64,000 bases of DNA from Salminus brasiliensis (GCF_030463535.1 NC_132899.1:14851490-14915489); one strand, 5' to 3'; positions 24,901 to 37,919 are shown, numbered from the stretch's first letter. The notes: generated by a model not told the origin, from the letters alone. A program made the numbers and translations.

Positions 24901-27128
24901 CAGACCACTTTTGCATCATTAAACATATGCTGATAATCTCTCATTTAATCTCTGAGTAAATATGAGATATAAAAATACGTTTTTTACCACATCACTCAAC
25001 TCAGTAATTTGTTAACTCTAACTCCAACGTTATGTTAAAAGAAATTTGATAAGTATCTGATATGTATAATGATTCATATCATACTCACCTGGTTGCCCAG
25101 GGCTACGGTTTCCAGATTATGAATAAGGCTGCCTTTTTGGTATTCCTCTGCTTCTCTTTTCACCTCTTCCAACTGTATCTCTGTAGCCACTAATTTTTGT
25201 TTCAGACTTGTCTCTTCAGCTGCTGCCTCTCTCTTCTGATTGGCCAGTTCCACACGAAGCCCCTCATTTTCCATTTGTCTTGTGTGACACTAGGAGAGGA
25301 CATAAGACAGAAATAACTGTGAAGGAGAGAACAAAATCTTTTGTATTCACTTTTCCACACTGGACAGACACCATTTTTCACACTGTGTGAGAGTAAGAGC
25401 ATGACCAGTTGTAGTCATGCATACCTCTCAGAAGACAGTCACTTGTTTTACATTACTAAAATGGCCAAAATGGTATTCCAGAAAAAAACAGTTCTAGTAT
25501 TCTCTTGAAATAATACAGATAGGATGGGCTGCATCAGGCAGTCCTTACAGGTACCTGTTGTGTGAGCTGAACCACCATAGACTCCAAATGGGCCAGCCTC
25601 ACCTCCTGTTTCTTCAAAGTAGCAGCACTGGCTACTTTTTCAGCTCGCAGACCACCTGCCAAAAAAGACTGCCTTGAATAATTTGTTAATTCCTAAGCAA
25701 GTCATGTCTAATTCATCCTTGTTTTTAAGAAAAGGGATTTCTTTAGACAGCATAGTTAGCTCTTTACTCGAAACCAGGTACGATTACTGAATTTTTACAT
25801 CATTACTACTTAAACTATTTCCATTATTTAAAATGAATACAGACTTTGACGACAGTAAAAATGGGAAATGTGAATGTCACCTATGGTCTCATTGAGGGAT
25901 CTGATGTGGTTTTGAAGGTAGGCATTGTCAGGAGAAACAGGGAGCTGAAGTGCAGCAGTAGGAATGGGATTAGTTGTCTTAGAATCCTCGTCTAATTGGG
26001 CTTCAAGACGTCTGCATTTAGCCTTTAGGTTTTGTATTTCTTTCTCCAGTGCCTGACTGTAGTCTGAGGTCGCTGCAACAATACATTAACACTATCAAAC
26101 CAGGATAATGAGGTCATTAAAGAGCTTTTTGTTTCACTGGTAATGCTTTGAGAATGGGACTAGAAATGATTTAGTATTATGAAGTATTAATTATTTATTA
26201 ATTATTTAGTGTTATTAGTATTAATTGAGTAATATGGCTACCTGTGGTGCTAGGTGCCTGGACAGGATGATGAGTTATGGTTGTGTTCTGAGCTGGGGGA
26301 ACCTCTTTGCTAAGAGTCTCCATTTGTCTTCTCATCTCAGAAATGACCTCTCTGAGGCTGCTGTTCTGCTGCTGCAATCGTCGGATCTCCTCTGAAGGGA
26401 AAGCGCTGCTCTCCTCGCCAGCTTCCTGAGCGTACAAGAAACAACAGTGACAATTCAATTAAGTGGTACAATAAGATTTAGCAAACAACAACCGTTTTGA
26501 TAACCTGTAGATGTGGGATGTTGCACAGTCTGTCCCATCTGATTAGAACTGGGCGTGTTCTCACTGGCTGGAAAGGTTAGCTTAGTTCCGGTCAATCTAT
26601 AAAACGTAAAGATGACTGATAGGACAGAACTGAAATAGCTGTGCTATAGTTGGCTACATGCTGTGGACAAAGCATGAACCCTTTTCTCAGAATGCTCACT
26701 ATTGCGTGATGATGCAGACCTCAGGTGGAAACGCACTACACCAGGGGTGGGCAGCTCTGTTTTGTGCTTTTCTTGCCCAAACACACCTGATTCAACTCAT
26801 CTGTAAATTGCTAGGCTTAGCAGTGTATTACAGCAGGGAAATTAGCTAACTGTGCTGGACTCCCATTCCCTGTTGCCCCACCCCTGCACCACACTAAAAA
26901 TGGAGGAAAAAGTCATTCTGATTTTCCAGGCATTTATTAGTGTATATCCAAACCAGCTGTAAAACATTAATAAAAAAGCAGAATCTGACTGCTGTGTGCC
27001 TAAGCTGCCAATAGAGGGAGACACCTAATGGCCTTTTTAGGGCAGGTGCAAATGTTGTTTTCATTACTGCAAATTTCTTAGACAAAACAAATGGTCAGTT
27101 ATACGAAACATATCTTCTTAACTCACAA

Positions 27129-27180
<52 letters not shown>

Positions 27181-30100
27181 TTTTTTATTGTCTTTTTCAG
27201 GCTAATGTCACATCTGATATATTAATTTCCTTTTTAAGTGAATATTATTGATTTAACATAAAATGTCACCCTTAGGTGGTCATCTTACAAGCTTTTCTGG
27301 TGATTTGCAAAGAATCTCCTGTGGACATTTTTTTTACTGAAATGTACCTTAGAATATCAAACTGTATTTTCCTTAGTGTAGTTGAATAATGCAAATTTAA
27401 TACACAGAAGGGACACGCAATGACCTGGTTGTGCCGCACTACCCAGGGATAATTACAGTGTTTTTGTTACAGTGTTAAAACTATGATATAATGTGGCTTC
27501 TATGATTCTGTCATAGTGTAGTAAAGCAGTCAATAAAGGCAGAGCTTATTGTTCTTCTTTATTCAAAAGCCCTCTGTACAGAGAATACAGGGTTGCATAC
27601 AGGCTTGTAATATTACTACCCAACTAAAATCACATACTTACTATTTGTGCATTAAAGTTACTTAGAATACTCAATAAACAAGAATCATTTCGCACCTTTA
27701 TACTTTTTAATATATGTGGCCACTGTTTGTTTTGTTATTATACTATTTTATTATATCACGCATCAGTACACTAATGTGGATTAACATAACAACCTGTTTT
27801 GTGCATTACACAGATTTCAACAGATTGTTCCTGCATAAGTGTTTTCCTAAATAATGCGCTGACTTGAGCTAGCCAAATATAATCCCAGCAAACAAAGGCC
27901 CCAATAAACATTCAAAACATAGTCCCTAACAATACAGAGAATGGGTCTAAGAGAAGAAGCTGATTCTTCCATGTAAGAATGAAAAGTGCATTTTCTAAGA
28001 CTTGTTTATGGTCTCTCAGCTGGGGTGGATGAATACACTGGAGCACTGTGCAAGGTGAGAGATACCGATCACATTCAGGTCATGACTGGGTCACACGAAA
28101 GAAATGCTAAACTGTACATTTGGATTGGCAACGTATGACAAAGGTGACTGATGCACAAGTGCAGCGTGTCACATGCAGCTGTTCTGAATTAATGGCAAAT
28201 CTGTGTTATCAGATACAACCTTTCCTTAAACACGTTCACAGGAGGCAGCGTGAACTTTCAGAGTAACATTCTGTTAGTGTCAAAACATCCCTTGCTGACA
28301 TGCTATTTAAAGGCCCTTAAAACATTGCATGATAAATGACCTATAAAGCAGCTGAGAGAGGGGATATGATAACGGCCAGGCCTCTCTCTGACCTCTGCTA
28401 AATGTGCTGGCAACACTAAGAATAGCTGTAGTAACACACCTTCTTGTGGACAGGGTTGCATATCTCTATCAGCACTAAATTAAATTTGACTGAATGAACA
28501 GATATTCCCTATTTCTATTGCTTCCACATGAACAAAAGTATTGGGACACCTGCTCATTCATTGTCTCATATGAAATCAAGGGTATTGAGTTTTTCCTGAT
28601 TTTGTTGCAGTAACTGTCTCTACTGTCCAGGGAAGGCTTTCTACTAGATTTTGGAGCATTGATGCAAGAATTTGATTGCATTCAGCGACAAAAACATTAC
28701 GTGAGGTCAGAATGTTGGATAATCACTACCCCACCTCATCCCAAACTCCCTAACTCATCCCAAAAGTATTAAATGGAGCTCCATCACTCCAGAGAACAGT
28801 TTGTGTGTGTGCACATATTTGCACATCTGTGTCAGGAGCGGGTGCAACTTACAGTAGCTGAATGCTCTGATAATCTTTTCTCTAGTATTTACAAATCACA
28901 GATGGCACGGATAGCATTGTGTAAACATTAACAGAAAAGGGAAAATAGGTGTGCATGCTTCTTAATGCATTTTTGTAGGCCGACCTGACAAACGGTGCTT
29001 GAAGAAAACCTGACCGCATGCAGTGCCTTGTCTCGCTCCATGGTCACACTCTTCAGCAAAGCCACAGTCTCCTGGAGCACTCGCTCCTTCTCCTTCAGTT
29101 CAGCAGTCACCTGAAAGCAGATAATCTAGCTTGTTCATTCACAAATCCATTTATATAACTCTCTGGATCAGTCATGGGTTAACTATTTTGCATGACCTTT
29201 TTCAGGCTCCTTGGGACTTTAGTGGGGATTTAGTTGTCCTCAAATTCACTGCTAAACTGTCAAAATAAAAACTGACCAGCAAGAATTTGCAGACTTCGAT
29301 ACTTGTTGTTTATCATGAGTGGTATTTGACCATTACCTGATCTCTAGCCTGGGTAAGACCCTGGATCAGCTCCTCGCTCTTAAGGTAGTGTTCAGCACGT
29401 ATTTCCTCACATCTCCTCTCCCAATCCAGCTCCAGCTGCACACGCTTCTCCTCCAGAGCTTGCTCTCTCTGAATCCCACTGGCCAACTGCTGCTTATATC
29501 TGCCCCCAGGACACCAGTTTTACATGCATTCACACTTACACAGCTAACCAACTGGTCTATGTAATGCTTTTAAGTCACAAATAACATGGCTGAAGCATAG
29601 ACACAAAACATGTTTCAAATATTAATAATAATTATAATAATAAGTTATTTTATATTTTCTAATTCTAGGTTTGGAGTACACACAGAAAACAAAAGTACTC
29701 TATGTAGTATACTAAACAGAAAAGTATTCTTTTACCCGTAGTAGTAATAATTGAACACTTTTTGGTGTTGCAAATAACTACTTTTTAATTAGCCAAAGCA
29801 TTCAAATGGTTCTTTGAGTAGTCATGGTTCTGTACACTGATGAGTCCTATGCATCTCCTATGCTGATAGTAATCTGTGTTCCACCAAAAAAGCTTACTCC
29901 ATAGGACCTTTAAGTTGCCCTGTGGCATCTGGCACTCACCTCTCCAAGTCCTCTTTACACTTCTGTAGGTCTGATCTCGCTTTAGCCTCTCTCTCCCCCA
30001 CAGACAGCAGCTCTGTGTCCTTGGCAACCGTCTCTTTGGAGACCTGCGTGATGTAAGCATCCCAGCCAGTCTGCATCTTCTCCAGCTGTGTGCGGAGCCT

Positions 30101-33100
30101 TTAGTCAACAAGAGATTCTTTGAATGATAATTAGTCAAGTGTAATGTCACCTTTTACCTCATGCCCCCATGCTATGACGATGTGACAGATACAGAATGAT
30201 GGAAAATTGTGTGCTGTGGTACTGTGAGAGTCATGAGCAAATCTCTGGAAAAAGATAAACAAAGGATAAATAAAAGACACGGCTTTGTGTCAGAGTGGCT
30301 TAAATTACAAATCATGTTCCCACTTCTGTTCCCAAAGACGCCCACACTCTTCTTTTCAGTCTATCAGCAAGCGCCTGTTACCACTGCAGTACATCCCACA
30401 GCATCTGAACACTCCTTCAGTACTGCCATTGTGAAGCTGTTTACCAGCCTTTTCAATAAAGCAGCGTGAAGAAATGAGTCAAAAGCACAGCATGTGAACT
30501 AAATTCTACATGGCAGGACATTGTAGTGCCTTGTGCAGCATGCAAACATCCATAAACAGCCACATCAGTATGAATTTACGAAGAATCTGGGGCTGGGTTC
30601 ACAAAAGGAAAAAAGGCCCACCAACAGGTGTGTAATTCAGGGTAGGAAAAAATAAATTGTGCTTTAAGCTCCCTCTCATGGTATAAGTGAATTTTACAGA
30701 CTGTGGGATACAGAACTGGCATCTGAAGCATGTGGACTGCCATGGTAGAACGATATTACAGGATTTTATGCAATTATGACTCGGCACAGAATTAAGCAGT
30801 TCTTGTGAACGTTGTCCAGCCCCCTTCGAAAAAGTTACCTATTGCAGTGGGCCTACAGAGCCCGGTCTAGCAACGGTATAGCTGCCATTCACCTTAAGTC
30901 AGTGGTCATCAACAAAATTATTAAAAGTATTCTTAGAAATATATATTTTTTATAATTATATTAATATATAATTTATATTGATATATAATAAATAAATCAT
31001 AATATATATTATATTATATTATTTATTATTATTTTGTAACCTTATAATGTCTGCATATTTGTATCAGACTAGGAGTTTTGGAGGTAAGCCTTTAAGCCAA
31101 TCAGTTCAAATAATTAATTACTAGAATTAACATGTAATTAATCACAATGAAAAGTGGACATTGTTCTTAAAACGACTATTCTCTTAGTTAAAGTTTTCCT
31201 CTATTTTGGACAGATTTAAGGAAACAACAGAAAATTAAATCTTGTTATGTAAAATGCAGCACAAAAAGGAAAGTGCCTACATAAGAAAACAAGCCATACA
31301 AAAATCTTAGAAAGAAAAGAATTAAGAAATAATTAGGACTTTCTTAATAATTAGGAATTTCTAGAGAACAGCATTTAAGAACTTTCTTATGAACTTCATA
31401 GTATTCATCTTAGGATTCTTAAGATTTTCTTAGAAAAGCTTTGGTAAATGTGATCCCTGAGTTTTCTTCTCCATGCCTTGGAAATTAAACTGCTTTTTTT
31501 GAAAAGAAATTATTACTGAAAGAAATTATTACTTTTTGTGTTCAGCACAGTTTCAAATAAGCATGTATCTTTAATGTGCAACCATGTCTCACTCCTGTAT
31601 CTGCTGCTCTCTGTGTTGGAGGTCGTCTTCATGGCCTTTCTCCCTGCTCTCCTGCTCCAGGTACAGTATTTCCAGCTGGGTCTGGAGCTCTGTGGCCTTC
31701 TTCCTCTCCTCAAGCAAGTCACAGGAATGGGCTTCCCTCATGGCCCCCAAAGCAGCTTCTCTTTCCCTAGCCTTCCGCTCCAGCTCAGCATGCCTGCAGT
31801 CAGCAGCAACACCACAGCACACCACTACTCATCACTACATTGCAGCAAATCATGCTCACCCTGAAGCACAAAAGTATTTATAGTGTATCTACCACAGTCC
31901 AGTTCATGCCCTCTACATGACTGACTTTGTTGATTTATGTTGTTGTTCAATGAATCTATTTTAAAATGACTGTGTAATTCAATCAAATATGTATTCCAGA
32001 ACATATGAATGTGCTTATTTTGTGGACCAGTAGTCTTACTTCCTGTTATTGACTTCTGCTTCTCTTTTATGTTTGGTTTCCGTTTGCGTCAGTTTCTCCT
32101 CAAGCTCTTTTATCCTAAAAAATAGCAGAATGTCTCTCAGTTTATTAAATCAAACACAGTGCAGTGTGAACAAGGTTGATGCAAGTACCTAGAGTCTTTG
32201 ACTGCAGCTGTGTTCTTGAGGTCCCAGTCTCTGTGCAGGATCTCTTTCTGAGCTTGCTGACAGAGCTGCTCAGACATCTGTAGGGCTTCCGTAGCCTGGC
32301 TGTGCGCTTGGGCATGGACCTCCAGCTCTTTGCTCAGGAGCTTCACCTGTTAATTCAATGATCATAGGAATTTGATCATTTGAGTGTAACATCCTCAAAA
32401 CAGCAGACAAAGCAGAACAATTATCTCTTACCTGAAGCTCATGAGACAGTACAACATTGTGCATCTCATCCAGTCTCAGATTAAACTCGTGCTCCCGCTT
32501 TCTCATCTCACTGTCAAAGTCTGCCATCATTTCCTGTCATGGATAATAGAAGAATGAAAAGTAAGCGGAAACACGCTATTTCTTATCACCGCAGCTGTAT
32601 GTTTTAAATTACTCTAAATGTCTTGAAGGGAAAACATACACTACTGAGAGATGGTAAGTCAAATGAGTGTATAATATGAATCAAGGACATGAAATTGACT
32701 CAAATCTAGTATTATTAGTTTTCTCTGGTCATCTTGGGGTGTGTAATTCAGTCAAGGCCCTCCAAAAATATCATTCAGAAAACTTAATCATTCAGAAGTA
32801 AATAGTTCAATAAAAGATGAATTAAAGACTATGATGAAGGCTTAAGTTCAGATGTGACACACTTTCATGCAAACAAAGGAAAAAAACACATGTATTAAAG
32901 CCATTTTTTTACCTTTTCATATGCAAACCTGTTGATCAGTTACTTCTGATCAATCACAAAAGCACCACCCCATCATTGTGTTAAAAACAGCTGTTAATCA
33001 CATCTCAGCATTTCCCAGCTCAATAGTCAAATGTCAAAGGCTAACAGCACTAAAGCAAACAACACAAAACCTATTCTGGATATGACCAACACAGTATATC

Positions 33101-34730
33101 ACATTTGGCCGAACAACACCCCTTAATATCTAATCCTTCATCAGCTTTGCGTGAGAATTTCTCTGGTAATCAATCAACAGAGATAAGAAACCCAGGAGCA
33201 CTGCCAGTTGGAAGCACTTCTCAGTCATGCCTTACTTTAAATATCACACAATGGCTTGGAAAGCAGCTCTCTGTGGGCTGGACAACTACAGAGTAGACAA
33301 CACATTAATAGTCTGATCTTTCAAGCAGGTTTAGTTTCAAACTTGCTTCAGTGTCCTGAAGCAAGTCTCCTCTGTATATAATCTGTAAATAATATTGTAT
33401 CTTCACTTTTATTAATTATATTGTGCATATATTGGTAATTTATCTTTTGCTGCTGTGACACTGTGAATTTTCCCACTGTGGGACTAATAAAGGATTATCT
33501 TATCTTCTTATCTTATCAACTACATTTACTGGTTTGAAAACCTATGGTGCAACCTATGGTGTGTTTTACAAACTGAAAAGTAGCTCATTAAAGCAAGTAT
33601 TGACTTGTAAAACACAATATCCACTCACTAAAAGTGTCTACATCCTGAGGCACAGTCGGAGTCTAAGAGTCTACTGGTAAAGTGTCTTGTACCTGTTTCT
33701 GAAGTGCCAGCTCCCCTTCTGATTCCTGGATTCGCCGCTGGAGATCCCGTTTCAATGTCTCATTCTCCTCCCTGAGTTTCTGGATCTCATCCTCCTTTAA
33801 ACTGAATAACAACAGTGAAGCCTGTATTTGTATTTGATTCAGTGTATAACTCCTTTAGCTGTTAGCAATCCAGAGGCCTGTAAAATCTTTTTGAGTGGCG
33901 CAGCTATCTAAGCATTGGCCCCATTACTCCCAACACCAGAGGTCGCCAGCTCAGTCCCTCTGATACCATAGCCATCAGTGGCAGGGAGTCCCACAAAGCA
34001 TAACTTGGCGGGCAGAATAGCCCTCCCTCTCCCCCATCACTCAGCAAAATGCTGGCCAGGTGTCTATTAGGTGATGTAACAGAACTGGCTCCAAAAAACA
34101 TTCAGCTGTCCAATGACGTTACATCAATGGAAGGTCAAAAAGATACGGTAGCCTTTTCACACTCCGGTACACTCACTGGTGACATTGTGTGATATGTGTA
34201 GGTTACTGTGTGGGAGAATAACTACAACTGTGATGAACACTGGGTTTAAATTGGCATACAATAAAATCATGTTTTTGTAGATCTAGCCCTTTAATGTCTA
34301 TTGCATTAATTTCACTACACAACATTCTTTACCTCTGTAGTCTTTCCAGCTGAAGCCGGTGCTCCACTCCCCGTTTCTGATACTGTGCCTGCAGATCCTG
34401 ATTCTGTCCTTTCTCCCCTCTTATGGTATCCTGGAGTCTTGCTACCTGTATCCTCAGATCACTGAGTTCTTCTTGCCGGGCACTGTCTTCGGTCCGGACT
34501 TGAATGGCTATTGAGTCATAGACCTCCAGTTCTCTATCCCTCTCCTCCAGCACACGCAGGTTATACTGGAAGTCATCCCGCAGTCGCAGGAATCGCTCTC
34601 TCTGGCTGGACAGTTGGCTAGTGGCCTCGGCCAATGCTGTCTCCAGCTGCTGGATGCGCAGGGCCTGGAGCTCTTTCCATTCCCTCTCCTTACAGGCCAG
34701 CTGAGCCTCGAGGTCCCCCGAGTCCTGCAT
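18522..34730 (-). CDS. ccdc57: Coiled-coil domain-containing protein 57 (20 coding exons, 1048 residues)
   Basis: Centrosomal/centriolar-satellite coiled-coil protein, described in mammals as working with CEP63 and microtubules in centriole duplication. Coding exons: 34730-34333, 33801-33693, 32533-32432, 32346-32189, 32114-32040, 31793-31593, 30098-29940, 29499-29337, 29110-28985, 26425-26242, 26072-25881, 25655-25555, 25289-25089, 23485-23417, 23236-23180, 22989-22770, 22221-22085, 21786-21658, 21552-21372, 18706-18522. They total 3147 nt with all phases closing. Recognisable family blocks are LACKEREWKELQA and YNLRVLEERDRELEVYD near the N-terminus, SEMRKREHEF near residue 180, ELDWERRCEEI in the middle, SLQDVWQILEHG, and the C-terminal KIRNYNIKD before TGA at 18524-18522. 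The protein is rich in heptad-like Glu/Gln/Lys/Leu and has no enzyme motifs. The start lies 57 nt into an exon whose acceptor ends at 34786. It is somewhat longer than the roughly 916-residue human protein. Confidence 0.95.
18906..18938 (+). repeat. ATGT microsatellite
   Basis: (ATGT)n in the last ccdc57 intron (18707-21371). Apart from this and the Tc1 relic, that 2.7 kb intron shows nothing recognisable. Confidence 0.85.
20830..21245 (+). mobile_element. Decayed Tc1/mariner-like transposase relic
   Basis: The stretch around 21060-21240 has the layout of a Tc1-type transposase end-piece in fish. ATCACCCTTATCCTATAATT precedes GAGTGGTCTTTTCCAGGATA, then CACTGAATGGTTTCATAAGT, which corresponds to the residues around the catalytic QDxAP...W motif. 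It is interrupted and cannot be expressed. It lies between the last two ccdc57 exons. Confidence 0.5.
23315..23395 (+). repeat. Dispersed repeat family 2, copy b
   Basis: GGGCTGGACAACGCTGGTGA, then GAACTGTGTAACACTG and GAGTCATATTTGAGTAAAAT, in the same order as the other copies. It ends beside ccdc57 exon 15. Confidence 0.5.
26742..26886. mobile_element. hAT-type MITE (145 bp) with 8-bp target duplication
   Basis: Ends CAGGGGTGGGCA and, inverted, CAGGGGTGGGGCA. Flanking octamers are CACTACAC on the left and CACCACAC on the right (7 of 8 identical). Short CAGGG-type inverted repeats with an 8-bp duplication define hAT elements. It is non-coding and lies in ccdc57 intron 10. Confidence 0.75.
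27130..27187 (+). repeat. TA tract then poly-T
   Basis: (TA)n followed by about 25 T, in ccdc57 intron 10 (26426-28984), which also carries the hAT MITE and a Tc1 copy. Confidence 0.9.
28525..28885 (-). mobile_element. Truncated copy of the 500-bp Tc1-like family
   Basis: The plus strand reads AACAAAAGTATTGGGACACC, ATGTTGGATAATCACTACCC, CCAGAGAACAGTTTG and TTTGCACATCTGTGTCAGG. The last three blocks are recognisable reverse complements of the element at 35725-36224. One terminus is degraded and no clear TA duplication was found. Confidence 0.6.
30700..30830 (-). repeat. Dispersed repeat family 2, copy c (inverted)
   Basis: The reverse complement reads GGGCTGGACAACGTTCAC, AAGAACTGCTTAATTCTG, AAAATCCTGTAATATCGTTC and TACCATGGCAGTCCACATGC, matching copies a and b. 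Confidence 0.55.
30940..31035 (+). repeat. AT-rich low-complexity stretch
   Basis: Irregular TATAATTATATTAATAT-type sequence in the ccdc57 intron 30099-31592. The rest of that intron holds a family 2 repeat copy and unique AT-rich DNA. Confidence 0.7.
33440..33520 (+). repeat. LINE-like 3' tail with ATCTT microsatellite
   Basis: TGCTGCTGTGACACTGTGAA, then CCCACTGTGGGACTAATAAAGG, ends in TTATCTTATC repeats. This is the usual look of the 3' end of a fish non-LTR element. No reverse transcriptase remains. Confidence 0.5.
33890..34110 (+). mobile_element. tRNA-derived SINE in ccdc57 intron 2
   Basis: It begins GAGTGGCGCAGCTATCTAAG, with a B-box-like GTCGCCAGCTCAGTCCC. It continues with CCATAGCCATCAGTGGCAGG and GCTGGCCAGGTGTCTATTAG. 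This arrangement is typical of an otophysan fish SINE family that I recognise by pattern, not by database search. Confidence 0.6.
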
Positions 34731-35724
34731 AGTTAGGGCTTAATGCATGAATATCAGGACAACCACCTCCAAAGTATGGACAAATCTGTCAAGACAAGAA
34801 GTGGGGGAAAATAAAACACCAGAAGGATTGACTTTACTAATACACAACAATAAACCTAGTGAAGTATGGGAGATTTTTTCTTATATCATACTGTGGCTGA
34901 CTGTGGTCTCTCTATACTCATGCTCACTCCAAGTCCCCTTCTAAAGTTCTAAAGTTATGACTTTGAAGCTTGTACGTACAACATGATTTCTGGTCTTGCT
35001 TGACCTTTTTTTGTTTTCTGTCACCTAAAGAGAGCAAGTATGTTAAACAAAATCAAGAGCATAGTATGAACACCATGTACTAACATTTTTTTAACAAGAT
35101 TTTACATTGCAATGTTTGTGTTGCTGCTATGATTAAATTACAATCGGTTTAGTACACACTTATAATTATACTGTAACCTACAAAGCCCCTAAAGCTTCAA
35201 AGGCAGAAAAACAATATTTAGAATAATTTTGGACATGCCACTTTTTGTTCAAATGTGTATAAAAGCTGAGAAATACTTTTTCCCACAATGATGCCTCTTG
35301 TACATCATCGTGTTATCTCCTGGGAGATGCCTGTGTCGTTTCAAGGCAAAAATATAACTTCTGGTTAAATAAAAGTAAATTTAAGTCAAACTTTGCCAGG
35401 GGTATGAATACTTTCGGGCATGACTGTATATATATATATACTACTTGATACTTGATAGAGTCACCATAGGTTACATTAAAATGATCAGTGTTGTTCAGTG
35501 ACACACCTCCAACTCAAATCAGGGCTCAGAAAACAAGTTTCCACACTAATACAACTCTGTGGTGCCATTCATGTGTGCCCATCTATGTAATTATATTTCT
35601 ATGTGTGCCCATCTAGTAATTATATTTCCAACACAACCTGAAGGCAGCATTAGGCCTGTGCTGAGACTTGCCGCTCAGTATCTGCCCCAGTATATCTCCA
35701 GGTTTTAAACTCCAAAAGATACTA

Positions 35725-35830
35725 CACTATATATCCAAATGTTTGTGGACACCCTTTACCATGAATGCCTTCAGACACTTTACGTTGCACCCATTACTGA
35801 TAAAGATGTGCAAATGCGCGCACACACACA

Positions 35831-35866
<36 letters not shown>

Positions 35867-36224
35867 GCTAATCTAGTCCCTGTAGAAACTGCCAATAGAT
35901 TAGGACTCTCTGACACCAGTAAATAGGGGTCACAAAGCCCCTCCGCTTTAAGATGTAGAGCAGTTGAACTGTGTTCTGTGGAATGATGGTGCTCCATCCA
36001 GTACCTCTGGGGTGAGTTGGGGATGAGGTGATGGGGTGGTGATCATCCAACATCCGGACTTTACTAACACACTCGTCACTGAATGCTATCAAATCCTCAA
36101 AGCCATGCTCCAAAAATCTAGTAGAAAGTCTTTCATGGACAGTAGAGACAGTTACTCCAACAAAACTAGGATAGACTTTTTTTTTTAATACCATTGATTC
36201 CGGAAGAATCATGTCCATATATTG
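35725..36224 (+). mobile_element. Complete non-autonomous Tc1/mariner-like element (500 bp)
   Basis: It starts CACTATATATCCAAATG and ends with the complement of CAATATATGGACATG. It is flanked on both sides by TA (35723-35724 and 36225-36226), as Tc1/mariner insertion requires. The interior has no transposase frame and includes a CA microsatellite (35820-35866). It lies in ccdc57 intron 1. Confidence 0.7.
35820..35866 (+). repeat. CA microsatellite inside the 500-bp Tc1-like element
   Basis: (CA)n interrupted once by TA. It appears to have grown within the transposon, since the truncated copy near 28800 has a short TG run at the same place. Confidence 0.85.
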
Positions 36225-36762
36225 TAGGACTTCATTTCATTACTTGATTACTGAAGAGACTTAGCTAGCTAGCTACATACTAAGCTAGCTATTGTTACAC
36301 AGACAGTCTGCTAAAATTTAAGCCAGCTGGCTAACTATCGTAACGTTACTTTGCATGTGATTTAGACTACAAGCGACCGGAAATGTTTGCTTGAAAGTAA
36401 CGCAGGTTAGCTAGTGCAGGCTAGGTTTACTAGCTAAAGTCTACAGCAGGAAACATTAACATTGGCCTGCCTGGTATAAAAGTACATACCTGCTCGGTAA
36501 ATATGCTGAACAAGTGTAGCTCTATCTGGAGTCTTTTGTAGTCGAGGTAAGCTGCTCAATGTTAGCTAGCTAGCTAGTTAGTTAGCACTACTTCTGTGGC
36601 TACCATTAGTTGTCAGTCCGCGGGCTTGGCGGTTAACGTTAGCTAGAAGCCAACGGTACACAGAAACGTGTTAGACAGTGATTCTGTAAACTTATCATAC
36701 ACAGAAATCTATTTTTAGCACAAAACTCTTAACTCAGTAAAACCGCACAGAAGGGCTCCTCT

Positions 36763-36776
36763 GTTGCCATAGGAAC
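36763..36776. promoter_or_regulatory. X-box-like RFX site in the ccdc57 promoter
   Basis: GTTGCCATAGGAAC matches the imperfect palindrome GTNRCC-N(0-3)-RGYAAC except for one base in the right half (G where Y is expected). It lies roughly 100-270 nt upstream of the presumed ccdc57 exon 1. RFX factors control many ciliary and centrosomal genes through X-boxes, so the position fits the neighbour's function. Binding is inferred. Confidence 0.5.
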
Positions 36777-37171
36777 AGGCGTCACGGGGAGCTACACTAT
36801 AAGACTCCGTGTAAAACCATTCCTCAAAAGAAGTTCCCACCCAATCCATACAATAATACATGAACCTACGTAAATATTTAATATAGTCATACTAAATTAA
36901 GATAAGTAAAAATAAACAATGTTTTATAAACAAAATATATCCCATTTTCCATTTTTGTATTAGCAAATTGATTGAACCACAGTAACACTGTATTTTTATA
37001 ATCGTCATGGCTTTATTAGATTATTAAAGCATAAGGCCCAAAATGAAAACTTCTCAAAATCACAAACAAACAAACGAACAGAAAACTTATAAAGCTTATA
37101 AAAGTGCCAACAAGGGCCTTAGGTAATAAAGGTGGAGCCAATAAATGGGAGAGTCCAAAGGCCTTCAACAC

Positions 37172-37592
<421 letters not shown>

Positions 37593-37919
37593 ACACTGTA
37601 GGTTAGGCAGCGCTGTACAGATCCTAAACGTTTTATATTCTTTATATACATTTACTTTCGCTTCTAAACTTAGTGAAGTTGCTAGTGGTCCTGAAGCAGC
37701 TGCTTATTTATCTTTTATATATTGCTGTCCTGAAATATGTATGTAGTCTGACTGTCGCATCACGTCATATGATTTTCCAGCTGAATGGCTGAAATGTGTG
37801 ATTAATAATGCCTCATACTGCCTTAGACGCAGTCAGCGGCAGCTTGTAACCGAGTGAGGTAAGAGCTTCCTGGGCAGTACTGGGAACTCTAGTGATGCCA
37901 CAGCACAAAGACTTCTGAC

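Larger units (their letters stand above)
34731..36780 (-). other. ccdc57: ccdc57 5' leader: exon 1, intron 1 and leader part of exon 2
   Basis: Exon 2 begins at 34785 after a strong pyrimidine tract and carries 55 nt of leader. A probable non-coding exon 1 ends at 36490 (GAGCAG then GTATGTAC); its 5' limit is unknown but probably below 36760. Intron 1 (34786-36489) contains a complete 500-bp Tc1-like element with an internal CA microsatellite, and little else. Confidence 0.55.

Noticed and set aside
31538..31883. Plus-strand ORFs of 64-108 codons
   Set aside because: Antisense to ccdc57 exon 31793-31593, which is open in the coiled-coil frame with matching splice phases.
34718..34730. Alternative ccdc57 acceptor CTATGCAG just inside the start codon
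   Set aside because: It would delete the only good start codon and join exon 1 to a frame without an ATG. The acceptor at 34786 has a far better pyrimidine tract.
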